Assembly: GCA_949825045.1 (NCBI GenBank)
Contig: OX463822.1
Location: forward strand, 34,970,703-35,034,702
DNA: 64,000 bases
Reading direction: 5' to 3'
From: Argyresthia goedartella
Taxonomy: Eukaryota > Arthropoda > Insecta > Lepidoptera > Argyresthiidae
Shown: positions 44,590-54,350 of the stretch, piece after piece
Position numbering within the stretch: the stretch's first letter is position 1
Layout of the letters: every line of letters starts with the position of its first letter
Made by a program: the position numbers and the translations under genes
The notes under the pieces: generated by a model
Seen by the model: only the letters and a program-made list of their open reading frames with translations
The model's database searches: none
Told to the model about the DNA's origin: nothing

Positions 44590-44690
44590 ATTTAAAGATT
44601 TATGGAGATTTGAACCCACGAACAACCGTAACCTCACGTCAAAGAGCCGTCGAAGTTCCCACTGAGCCAAATCGGCTATACCGAGCGGCG
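44590..44690 (-). ncRNA. tRNA-like pol III promoter upstream of LINE B ORF1
   Basis: On the minus strand: A box TGGCTCAGTGG (exact consensus) and B box GGTTCAAATCT, 53 nt apart, the spacing of tRNAs with a long variable arm. The segment ends about 25 bp upstream of the LINE B ORF1 start, in the same orientation. It could be a tRNA pseudogene, a SINE head or an internal promoter of the LINE. Confidence 0.55.
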
Positions 44691-45142
44691 CGAAATTGTC
44701 GAACACAAGTTAGTAGGCCACAGATATGACTCATGGGTTGAACTCGGTACAATGACACCGGAGTTGTAAACACCACACAGTTACAATTAGCGGTCACAGT
44801 TAAATTTTTAATTTCGTATCCACACAGTAACCACAACACACACAATCAATTGCGATACACCAAATTAAAGCGCAGAGGATAAGAAAAGTAATGATGCAAA
44901 GTTATTTCCAAAGAACGCGATTTTAGCATAAAAAAATATTTTACGAAACAGAGAGTAACAGAAACTTTATGGTCAGCTGTCACGTCAAATAGACATATTT
45001 TTCACAAAAATACTTCATTTTAATATTATTTCCTTTAGACCCATTTATTTATCAACAAAATCCCTTGTTTTTATTAATCTTATCCGAGAGCTAAACAACA
45101 AAATTATAGTGCAAATAGCTCAAGTAAGTAAATCCCACCCAT

Positions 45143-45592
45143 ATGTCACAAGCTGACACCGAATGCCCGCTATGCCCCAGGAAATTCAAGAAAAATGGGC
45201 TCCAGCGTCACATGAGATCAGCACACAACGATGTACTAAACCAATCAGCATCCGCTACTCTTAAAACTACCACCAATGGGCAAACACCAATGTCACTTTT
45301 GGAAGAAGCCTTCGGATCCCCATTCCTGAATGCCATCCAACCCAAGTCTGGAATCTGGCAAAGGCATTGGGACAACGTCTGTAACCTTCATGGCAAGCTA
45401 TACGACCTCCCATGCGGTACTGCCAGTAGAAAATTCGTACACACTCTGGCCGACGAAATTGAGCATCTAACCAAATCAACCTACCCCTCTGAACGCGTAT
45501 TAACCTTTGCTGCGGTCATACTGCAAAGAGACAAAAACGTTAGAAAAATGAAAGATATACTGAGACTACTCGATCGGCGCCTAAAACTCTAG
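45143..45592 (+). pseudogene. RLE retrotransposon ORF, N-terminal zinc finger part
   Basis: 149 residues beginning MSQADTECPLCPRKF with one C2H2 finger (C-x2-C-x12-H-x4-H), probably for DNA target binding as in R2 and NeSL elements. It ends at TAG 45590-45592; the same frame continues past the stop for about 40 residues ('ADKRFEELITESTKAINLYG') until a frameshift near 45690 leads into the RT frame. Confidence 0.8.
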
Positions 45593-45692
45593 GCAGACAA
45601 ACGTTTCGAGGAACTCATCACGGAATCCACCAAAGCGATAAATCTATATGGAATACAAGAAACCGGAAACAAAACAACAATGACCAAGAAAC

Positions 45693-47571
45693 AAAATTAT
45701 TCACACGACTGATACTACATGGAAAAACGCGGGAAGCGCTCAACTGGCTCCTCACAAAAGACACGAGCAAAGTTTTAAACCCAGACACTGAAGTTGATCC
45801 ATCCGGTAAAACCGTCAGTGATGTGCTGAGAGAAAAGCACCCCCCGCCTAATACTCCAGATCCCGCTTTATTCACTCTCCCCAAAGACGTCACAAAACTC
45901 CCACCACTCCTTGAAATCGAAATAACTTGTGACCATGTCGAAACAGTTGCGAGAAAACTACACGGCGGCGGAGGCCCCACTGGATGCACAGCCGAAAACT
46001 GGAGAGATTTCCTACTCCGCTTCGGCCAAGCAAGCGCCCATTTAAGAGAAGCCGTAGCGCAGCTCACAACGAAACTTAGCAACGAAACCATACCCTGGAC
46101 CCAAATACAAGCATTAATGTCAAGCCGACTTGTTGCTTTAGACAAATTCCCAGGCGTAAGACCTATCGGCATCGGCGAATGCCTACGAAGAATATTATCC
46201 AAATGCATGATCTTAGCAACAGGCTCTGAAGTCACTGAAGCATGCGGCCAGTCACAGCTCTGCAGTGGACTGGGCAGTGGCATCGAAGGCGCCATTCATG
46301 CCATGACCGATGTCTTCCAAAGAGATTGCCAACCTGGTTCAAACTGGGGAATGCTCCTCGTTGACGCGAACAATGCTTTTAACGCCGTGAATAGACAACT
46401 AGCCCTCTGGCAAGCAAGAATATACTGGCCACACTGCGCCCGATTTCTTTATAATACTTACAATGGCCACGCTGAATTGGTATTTCGCGATTCTGATACA
46501 AGACTATATAGCAGAGAAGGCGTAACCCAAGGAGACCCACTCGCAAAGCCACTGTACGCGCTTGCAACACTACCAATAATTAACAAACTTAAAACCGAAA
46601 ACACAGTCACACAATGCTGGTACGCCGATGACTCCTCCGCGCAAGGCACTTTCCAAAGCCTACGACAATGGTGGGACAACTTAAACAAAACAGGCCCAGC
46701 ATACGGATACTTACCACAAGGTAAAAAATCATTTCTAATAGTGTCAGAAACTGACAAGTCTACCGCAGAAAAGACGTTCTCCGGTACCAACGTCTCCATA
46801 GTTACCGGCTCCCGCTTCCTAGGAGGCTACATAGGGACAGGAGGGGACGACTTCGTAAAAAAGAATGTAACCGAATGGATATCTATCATCGAGAAACTCA
46901 CAACAATCTGCAAAAACTCACCTCAAGCCGCTTACACTGCCCTAACTAAAGCAGCTCAGTTTAAATGGTCCTTCCTACTACGTGTCTTAAAAAATTCAGA
47001 AGAACTTTTTGAACTCTTAGCTAACACATTACACGACAAATTCATACCAACACTAATCGGAGGCGAAATCACAAAACTTGAAACCCAGCTATTTACCCTC
47101 CCAGTCCACAAAGGCGGACTTGCCCTTTCTGACCCCTTCAACACACCAAACCGTGCATACCAAATCTCAAAACAGGGATCTACAATACTTTCAACAGCCC
47201 TAACCGAGATAAAAGACATAAACCTTGCTGAACACTACAATTCTTTGCGTGACGCAAGAAAGGAAGGAAACAAGGAAAAAGAAACACACGAGAACGAAAC
47301 TCTAGAAAGCATTCTAACAAAATTACCATCCAAAAAGAAAAGAGCAATAGAAAGATCAATAGCGACAAAAATGAAAACAAAAACATCAACATGGCTTTCA
47401 GTAATACCGACAAGAAAAGACAACTTCGACTTATCACCCCACGAATTTAGAGATGCCCTGGCCATAAGATACCACCGCATACCAATCTCCATGCCTGCGA
47501 CTTGCGACGGCTGCGGCAATGACAAACAGGTGGTGCTGCAAAACAGGTGGCCTTATCACACGCAGACATAA
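45693..47571 (+). pseudogene. RLE retrotransposon reverse transcriptase
   Basis: Open frame from about 45693 (first Met 45823). Blocks: 'LVALDKFPGVRPIGIGECLR' (fingers), 'MLLVDANNAFNAVNRQ' (catalytic Asp), 'SREGVTQGDPLAKPLYALAT', 'TQCWYADDSSAQG' (YADD at 46621-46632) and a thumb region ('QAAYTALTKAAQFKWSFLLR'). Near the end is 'ATCDGCGND', the first Cys pair of the C-terminal knuckle. The frame then shifts near 47525. All RT catalytic residues are intact. Confidence 0.9.
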
Positions 47572-48091
47572 CGAAATAAGGGATCTTTTCTGTGAACTGT
47601 GCCAGCAAGCCTGGGGAAACGTCACGAAAGAGCCAGTCATCTCCGAAGGCGATACTGGGCTGCGCGGAGACTTGGCTTGTCGGGGGGTATGGATTGCCCA
47701 GAGGGAGGCGTTATTTGATATCCGTGTCATAGACACCGACGCTCCCTCCCACGCATCACGCCCCGTAGCGGCTGTCCTTCGTTCAGCTGAAGAAGAAAAG
47801 AAAAGGAAGTACTGCGACCCATGCGAGACGCGCCACACCACCTTCACCCCTTTAGTAACCTCTGTCGACGGAGTTTTTGCTCCACAAATGATATCATTCA
47901 CTAAACACCTCGCCGAAACGCTGGCGGACCGCTGGAACCGGACCCCTGCCACAATAATGGGCTGGCTACGAGCGAGAATTCAAACCGCCATCATCAGGGC
48001 TAGCAGCATGTGCATCCGCGGTACCCGCCATAGGTGGAATCGCACAGGCCTATATGAGGATGGAGCGGCAGTCCCACACGTCTTGAACTAG
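47519..48091 (+). pseudogene. RLE retrotransposon C-terminal knuckle and restriction-like endonuclease
   Basis: After the frameshift: 'WCCKTGGLITRRHNEIRDLF' (rest of the Cys-His knuckle and R-H start of the endonuclease), 'VTKEPVISEGDTGLRGDLAC', 'ALFDIRVIDTDAPS' (core Asp) and 'AEEEKKRKYCD' (catalytic K with K-x-x-K-Y pattern). The order RH, EP, GDL, DxxVxD, KxxKY matches the PD-(D/E)XK-type nuclease of R2-like elements. The C-terminal helix 'WLRARIQTAIIRASSMCIRG' and stop at 48089-48091 follow. Confidence 0.8.
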
Positions 48092-48239
48092 AATGAATAT
48101 CTTATTTATATTCTCTGTACTTATTTTCATGAATCTTTTGCTTAATAAATTTCTTATTACATTGAGAGTAACAGAAACACGTGTAGTAGCAATACCGCGT
48201 CCCGCGCGTCTCATTCATTCAAAAAACGCATTCTAAAAA

Positions 48240-49740
48240 ATCTTTATAATAAAATGAGTTCCGGAGTAGACGAGATTCCACCCACTTAAAGCATGTGCAG
48301 GACAATTGACATGCCCCTTTTTTACTTAATGATTAAAATGATTGGTTACATTTAATGCAAGTTTGATCCCCGACCTATTCAAAATATGCTTAATATAACT
48401 TAAACATAAGAAAAAATGTAAATGCGATCCCAGTAACTATCGCCCTATTGCTCTCTTACCCTCTGCCTCAGATTTTTTTTAAAAAGCTATATGTAACAAA
48501 TTATACGCCTTCTGTGAAAAATATAAACTCTTTGATAATTCTCAAAATGGTTCCGGAAGAACAGATCGACTACTTTAGCAGTTTATAAATATATACAAGA
48601 GGCCCTAACAATTATCAATGATAAAAAATACGAATAGGTATATTTCTTGAAATGACGTAGGCATATGATGAAGTTAAATTTCAAATATTATTAGATAAAC
48701 TCTACGGCATGGGAATTCGTGGCGTAGCACAAAAATGGTTTACATCATACTTAAAAAACAGACAATAAATTGTAGAAATAGAACATTTTGATCATAAAAA
48801 TAAAAATAACAGAAATAACAAACATCCAATCCAGATTGGATCTCCATCCAGATAGTATGTACATCAGTAAACGCATCAACCCCAAAAGGAAGCGTAATGA
48901 AAAAAAGGTTGCCTTTTATTTCTGATAAACGATCTCCCAAAATAATGAATGAACCATGTATATTATTCGCGGACGATATTTTTATACTCACACCACCATC
49001 ATCATCATCATCATCATCGCTGACATGAATTATTAAAGAGTCTGCGACTGTATCAATCAAATTGTCGAGAGTGCACATCTTTATTTCTTCTGTGATTGTA
49101 TGGCTGATACATTCTTGCCATTTATCAGGAGTAACATTATTTATAGCTTCCTCAAAAACTAAATATCTCGGCGTAATTATTGATCAGCGACTATCTTGGC
49201 TCCCAGACATAGATATGGTCAGCGCTAGAGTGAGACGTTTAATTTGGATCTTCAAATCATTAAGACACATTACTACACCGTTGCTACGCAATAAAATATA
49301 CATAGCACTGGCGCAATTAGTGATAAGCTAGGGTATTCCAGTGTGGGGGGAGTTGCAAAAACTAAATTTATAGACATAGAAAGGGCTCAGAGAGCTTTAA
49401 TAAAGATGATGTATTTTAAGCCATTTAAACTTCCAACAGAGCAAGTATACTACTTGGGCAAACTTCTATCTGTAAGGAAAATATTTATTATGAACACTGT
49501 TCTTAAAACTCACAATATTTGACCCAAACATTGCAAATAAAAGAAGGAAACACGTAATAATCAATTTGCCTAATTACAAGTCTATGTTCGCTCGCAGGCA
49601 GTTAAAATGTCAGTCAGCACACCTATATAACCAATTAAATATGAAAAGCAAAAAAACAATCTAAAAAAGCCTTGACTAAAACTATGTATTCTAAATCATA
49701 CGAAGAAACAGAGAACTTGATAATTAAAATAAGGAGATAA
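48240..49740 (+). pseudogene. Decayed LINE RT remnant with triplet repeat in the palm
   Basis: Plus-strand fragments of an RT in several frames: 'SGVDEIP' (48259), 'CDPSNYRPIALLP'-like (about 48425), 'FADDIFI' at 48966-48990, then a (CAT) run of six or more units inserted after the catalytic motif. Further on come 'TKYLGVIIDQRLSWLPDIDM' (49150) and 'GGVAKTKFIDIERAQRALIK' (49350-49410). Many stops. No boundary can be set. Confidence 0.7.
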
Positions 49741-49924
49741 TTTCATGTCACACACAATAATGATAGTACGTTCCTGAGGAATAGTTTCAAATTGGTATAG
49801 ATACTTCAACCCAGTTGTACGCGCGGCGCTATGTGTGCGTGCGCTTGTAAATATACAGGTTTCATTTGTGTGGCACTTGTGGCAGTGACGCGGCAGTCGT
49901 CGTCCGAGCAAGACGTGTTCTTTT

Positions 49925-50206
49925 GACGACCCGAATGGCCGAGTCGGCAGTGACGCTGCCTACGAAACCAAGGGTCCCGGGTTTGAGTCCCGGTGGGGGC
50001 AAATATTTGTTTGATGAGAACGGATGTTTGTACCCTAGTCATGGTTGTTTATCTATCTAAGTATAATATTTCTCTATATAAGTATATATATCGTTGTCTA
50101 GTACCCAAGATACAGGGAATCCTAGTTTGGGGCTAGATCAATGTGTGTAAAAGGTGTCCAAGGTATTTATTATTATTATTATTATTATTATTTTATTATT
50201 ATTATT
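49925..50206 (+). mobile_element. tRNA-derived SINE, family 1, copy 4
   Basis: Full copy with A box and B box (B box at about 49980) and a long TTA/ATT tail (50166-50206). GTTCTT directly precedes it (49917-49922) and occurs again after the hAT (52453-52458), which reads as a split target duplication. It sits in the left end of the outer transposon. Confidence 0.9.
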
Positions 50207-50926
50207 AGGGTTTGCGATCCGGATATCCGGATATCCGTACAGTTTTTGGATCCGGATAATTTCTGTCGTAAAATGCGGATATCCGGATCTTAAAGTTATG
50301 TCAGACTGACATGAAAACATCCTAAAAAATAAATCTTTTTTTATTTATTTTTTGCTATATCTACCTACATATGTATACGTCTCTTTTTTGCTTTTGCTTT
50401 GTATAAATTAATGACAATTTCAAAGAGTTATTTAATGTAATGTTAAATATAGATAGAGATTTTAATTTAATTCCATACATTACATTCGGACAAAGTTATT
50501 AGGTAAATAATCAGCTGCACACACAACATTGAACCATATCTTCATGACTTAAGTAAACGTCAAACAGCACCTCTTAAATTTGTCCAACTATAGCAATTAA
50601 TAATTACCACGCAGTTGCTACCTGCGCCGTGCCCGCATTGTAGAGTCATTGTGCTAAACGGGCCAATCGCGTTGCAGTAGCGTTTGAATAGGTAATCAGA
50701 GGGGAGGGTCCTTGTCTCAGTCTCAGGTAAACCCTTTTGCGAAGTGACAGTATTGTTGTTTTTTTTGGTGACGCATTACACGCGAATAATTGTGTTACTA
50801 TGAGGTAAGTTTCTAAAAATCATCGTTTATTTTTCCTACATGTAAATTATATATTTTATTTATTGACATAAAAAAATAAAATTTGTGAAAAACAGTTGTA
50901 GTTTGAATAAATGAGCTGCAATGTGC

Positions 50927-51003
50927 AATCAAAAATACCACGTGAGTTTGTGTTGTAGTTGTAGCCTACAACTACAACACAAACTCACGTGGTAATTTTG
51001 ATT
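50927..51003. repeat. Palindrome of 77 bp, 38-bp arms, no loop
   Basis: Left arm AATCAAAAATACCACGTGAG.. and right arm ..CTCACGTGGTAATTTTGATT differ at one base and meet with about one base between them (GTAGCCTAC). It lies inside the hAT, 156 bp from the MITE. Confidence 0.95.
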
Positions 51004-51158
51004 TGATTTGAAACTTGTAGGCAGCATGTTTTTATGTAATTCAGAATTTTGAGTAAAATATTACTTGATTGGTATAAGTTAAGAGCGAAAAAATATGCGG
51101 TATATTATCATTAAAGTTAATAGTAAATGAATAAGACCGGATTATTTAATTTGAAGCT

Positions 51159-51420
51159 ATGGTCGGACAAACGTAATAGAGTTCGCGCCACGAAATAAGT
51201 CCCGCTGATTTTCGGTCTCTCTCTTTCACTCCATGGACTTTAGATTGTAGAGTGAAAAAGAGAGACCGAAAATCCGCGGGACTTCTTTCGTGGCGCGATC
51301 TCTATGTGCCATTTGACTTTTACTTAAGTCATGGAGATAAGGTTCAATGTTGAGTGGCGCTGTTTTTTTTCTATGGATTTCTTAAATGTCAAATGGCACC
51401 TATTACGTTTGTCCGACCAT
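51159..51420. mobile_element. MITE with nested inverted repeats inside the hAT
   Basis: 262 bp. Outer inverted repeats ATGGTCGGACAAACGTAATA and its exact inverse at 51401-51420. Inside, a second pair of about 46 bp (GCGCCACGAAATAAGTCCCG.. / ..CGGGACTTCTTTCGTGGCGC) and a third short pair (TGCCATTTGAC / GTCAAATGGCA). No coding sequence. Confidence 0.85.
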
Positions 51421-51544
51421 TGCTGAGAAGTAGATTTAAATAGTTATCTATTAACTGTCGTCTTTGCCTTGCTTATTCCGTTTTTTTAAATAGACACTTG
51501 TCTTTATTTTTCAGATTGTAATTCAATATTACAAATGCAGTAAA

Positions 51545-51823
51545 ATGACAAGTGAAATTGAATTTAAGGAGTACAAGAAGTCAACGGACTCAAGTTCCGT
51601 CTGGCAACATTCATCAGCACATAGTGATTCTTCTAGTCAACTAGACATGGAAACGAAGGTCCGAGTTAAGATGGCTCTATATGACAGTGGCGGCGAACGG
51701 GGTCTACATTTGTCGCGAGTGTACAAATTACTGAAGACTGTACCACCAACCAGCGTAGAAGCTGAGAGAGTATTCTCCGCCGCAGGCTACATGTGTAATA
51801 AAATTCGTAGTTTTAATGCATGA
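51545..51823 (+). pseudogene. hAT transposase C-terminal dimerisation domain
   Basis: The 92-residue frame ends with 'LLKTVPPTSVEAERVFSAAG' and 'MCNKIRS', the hallmark of hAT dimerisation domains; beyond the stop the reading continues as 'DNTLDALSFLRSYYQK' in another frame. The N-terminal zinc finger and the catalytic core are deleted; only about 60 acidic/Ser-rich residues precede it. Confidence 0.85.
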
Positions 51824-52493
51824 TAATACTCTCGATGCTTTAAGTTTTTTAAGATCATACTACCAAAAGAGTCAGGTGAATAAATAATAGTGTTCAATAA
51901 TTTTACAAAAATAATTTTTATTTACGTGCCTTCTCCTCATTCCACAAAGAAACATCTTTGTATCGTTTTAGTTTAATTTTAATTATTTCAAATAATAAAA
52001 GTTTAACGTTTGTTGATTTTGCATGTTATTCTATTAAAATTTTAAGAAATGTTTTTTTTTTATCGTAGTATTTTAACGCATTAGTTAATAGGTCTTTCTA
52101 GTTAAGTATGAGAATATTATTATAAGACTTTAATATTGTTGATTTTGCAAATCTTTAATAATGATAAGAAAATCATTGTTATTTCGTTAAGATTTAACAT
52201 TCAAAATTACTTATGAAGCTGTTATCATTGTAACATACGATCACATCAGTCCATTCAGTTCAATAAACAAAAATTTCCATGCATTTTATTTTGTTTTTTA
52301 TATTTTTAAATATCCGCAGTCTATTAAGTAAAATAAACAACTATTTCCATACATTTTACTCTGTATTTTAATTTTTTTTAAATATCCGGATAATCAAATT
52401 TCAAAACGGATAATATCCGGATAGTAAAAGTTCCGGATCTTGCAAACCCTAGTTCTTATCGCTTTTTCTTACGGGTACAGTCGTTAACAAAAA

Positions 52494-54027
52494 TGTCTAG
52501 TTCTTCGCGGAGAAAATGTTTAAGGAGTCAGGTAAATATTTGTTAAATTTAAATTTAGATATAAATAATAATTATTATGTTTATATTTCCTATAAAAATT
52601 AAATAAATAATATTAAAATGAATTGAAATATTATATCCTTGTTGACGTTTATGTATTATTGTTTTAGACTCGAGAAACCATTGCTAAGGTATACGAATTT
52701 CAGAAAAAAGATGCGAGAGATATATTGCAACTAGTAAGTGATCCAGTTTGCAGTGCAAGTCCAATTTTAAAAACTAAATTAAGTGAACATTTAAACAGCG
52801 TACGGAAAAGAACAGCAATGGCAGTGGGGGTATCAGAGAGAACAATAACTAATATATTGGCTGAAGGAAAAGAATCTGACTCTAAATTTAAATCTACGCA
52901 TAAAGACCGCAAAAAACGTTCAAAGAAGTTAGAATTAGACAACTTTAACGTTGATGTTATACGTTCAACTATTCAAAATTACCATTTAGAACATCACGAG
53001 CTACCTACCTTGCTAAAGTTGAAAAGAATATTTCTAGAGAAACCTAATTATGATGGAAGTATTTCGACTCTGCGCACAGCTTTATTAAAGTTGGGATACA
53101 AATGGCGAAAAACTGTGGATAACAGACGTGTTATTATAGAGCGGCATGACTCCAAAAACTACGGTTTTCTTACCTGAAAAACTTGCTCAGATACCGTCAA
53201 GAAAATCGGTGTATCGTATATACAGATGAGAGCTATATCTTAACTAGTCATGTGCAAAACAAAGGATGGGGTAATAAAGATGGACCACCTTTAAAGAGAA
53301 ACATGTCAAAAGGACAAAGAATTATCATTGTGCATGCTGCTGGTTCAGAACAAGGTTTCGTCCCTAACGCACTACTGACATTCAAAGCAAATAGTGTTTC
53401 CGGTGATTATCACTCATTAGAGTGATAATCACCGGAATGCTCTAGCAGAAAACTATGAAAAGTGGCTAAAAGAACGTCTTGTACCGAATCTGCCACCTAA
53501 CTCTTAATTGTGCTTGATAATGCCTCATACCATAATGTTCAAAATGACAGAGCTCCAAATTCTAATTCCAAAAAAACAGAAATGCAGAGATGGCTGACAG
53601 AAAAACATATAGCTTTTAATCTAGATATGAAAAAAATTGAACTGTATGATTTGATAAAAAAAAAACAAAGAAAACCATATTTGTTATAAGATTGATGTCC
53701 ATACTTCAGCCATATGGCATAAAAGTTCTTCGACTGCCACCATATCATCCTGATCTAAGCCCCATAAAAAATGTATGGGGAATTAAAAAAATATATATTG
53801 CTTCGAATAACGTCGACCAAAATGTGACGGGAATAATGGAACTAATAAATGAACGTTTAAGTCAAATTGATGGAGAGATGTGGGGTAATACTTGTCGACA
53901 TGTACAAAAGAAAGAAGAAGAATACTATCGACATTTTGACATGGAGTCAGAAATCGTAATCAACCTTGGTGAGAGCAGCGAATCCGACAATTCATCATTT
54001 GATTTTTCAAGTAGCGATTCAGAATAA
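52494..54027 (+). pseudogene. DDE transposase of the outer transposon, broken
   Basis: Starts at ATG 52494; a 135-bp intron (52533-52667, GTAAAT..TTTTAG) separates 13 codons from the main exon, which matches in phase. The N-terminal half has a DNA-binding region ('AMAVGVSERTITNILAEGKE') and 'ALLKLGYKWRKTVDNRR'. The catalytic core is in pieces: 'RCIVYTDESYI' (first Asp), 'VLDNASYHN' (second Asp, about 53510) and 'PPYHPDLSPIKNVWG', where the usual P-I-E/D third acid is Lys. Breaks: TGA at 53175, a palindromic disruption at 53398-53437, and frameshifts near 53500 and 53680. The acidic tail is normal. Confidence 0.8.
53398..53437. repeat. 17-bp palindrome breaking the transposase
   Basis: TTCCGGTGATTATCACT and its inverse AGTGATAATCACCGGAA around CATTAG. 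The left arm is the normal coding sequence ('SGDYH'); the right arm then repeats it inverted before coding resumes. Confidence 0.9.
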
Positions 54028-54280
54028 GTATTATGTTCAATACATACATTAAATTACAGTGTGCCAATACCAAATTATTGTTTTTTAAGAACCCGTATAT
54101 TATCAAACACAACAAGTTAGCGCTCCTGCACACGATAACTGTATTTGTATTTGTACCCGACTGTACCTCTTGTCACGCACACAAAGTCACTGTATATGTA
54201 CAAGGTTTACCCACACATAGCGCCGCGCGCACAACTGAGTTGAAGTATCTATAGCCACCTTCCAAATTACTCACCGACAA

Positions 54281-54350
54281 ACACTAACACACACACACAC
54301 ACACACACATACACATATATACACTCACACATACACACAAAAACATACAC
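54281..54350. repeat. AC microsatellite
   Basis: A run of ACACAC units with interruptions (ACATACACATATATAC) directly after the right end of the Tc1-like transposon. Confidence 0.9.

Larger units (their letters stand above)
38973..44690 (-). mobile_element. LINE B, nearly intact PHD-finger LINE
   Basis: A minus-strand non-LTR element: 5' region with tRNA-like sequence (44690-44590), ORF1 (44573-43412, one frameshift), a spacer of about 1 kb, ORF2 (42416-39549, intact) and a 3' UTR that ends in a TATC/TCTA repeat at 38998-38975. ORF1 type matches LINE A. The 5' boundary is uncertain because another element lies at 44966. This is the best-preserved minus-strand LINE of its type in the window. 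Confidence 0.85.
44966..48163 (+). mobile_element. Full-length non-LTR retrotransposon with restriction-like endonuclease
   Basis: A 3198-bp insertion flanked by an exact 15-bp direct repeat GAGAGTAACAGAAAC (44951-44965 and 48164-48178). It has a 5' UTR of about 177 bp, then an N-terminal C2H2 finger, RT, a C-terminal Cys-His knuckle and a restriction-like endonuclease, and a short 3' UTR ending AATAAATTTCTTATTACATT without a poly(A) tail. This order belongs to the early-branching non-LTR group (R2, R4/Dong, NeSL and relatives), distinct from the AP-endonuclease LINEs around it. One stop and two frameshifts break the single ORF. Confidence 0.85.
50207..52451 (+). mobile_element. Deleted hAT transposon
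   Basis: 2245 bp. Ends AGGGTTTGCGATCCGG and the inverse CCGGATCTTGCAAACCCT, with several further GGATATCCGG-like motifs near both ends, as in hAT elements with subterminal repeats. The only coding sequence left is the C-terminal dimerisation region. The start follows the SINE tail immediately. An imperfect 8-bp duplication (ATTATTAT before, GTTCTTAT after, 6 of 8) is possible but weak. A MITE and a palindrome lie inside. Confidence 0.8.
49798..54251 (+). mobile_element. Tc1/mariner-superfamily transposon carrying nested elements
   Basis: Inverted ends TAGATACTTCAAC..CAGTTGT.CGCGCGGCGCTATGTGTG at 49798 and the inverse ending at 54251, similar over about 80 bp. Dinucleotide TA flanks both sides (49796-49797, 54252-54253), the duplication of this superfamily. 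Without the nested SINE (49925 on) and hAT (to 52451) the element would be about 1.9 kb with one transposase gene. The target and end structure were deduced from the inverted match. Confidence 0.8.

Noticed and set aside
45618..46295. 225-codon minus-strand frame
   Set aside because: Antisense of the RLE retrotransposon RT; no motifs of its own.
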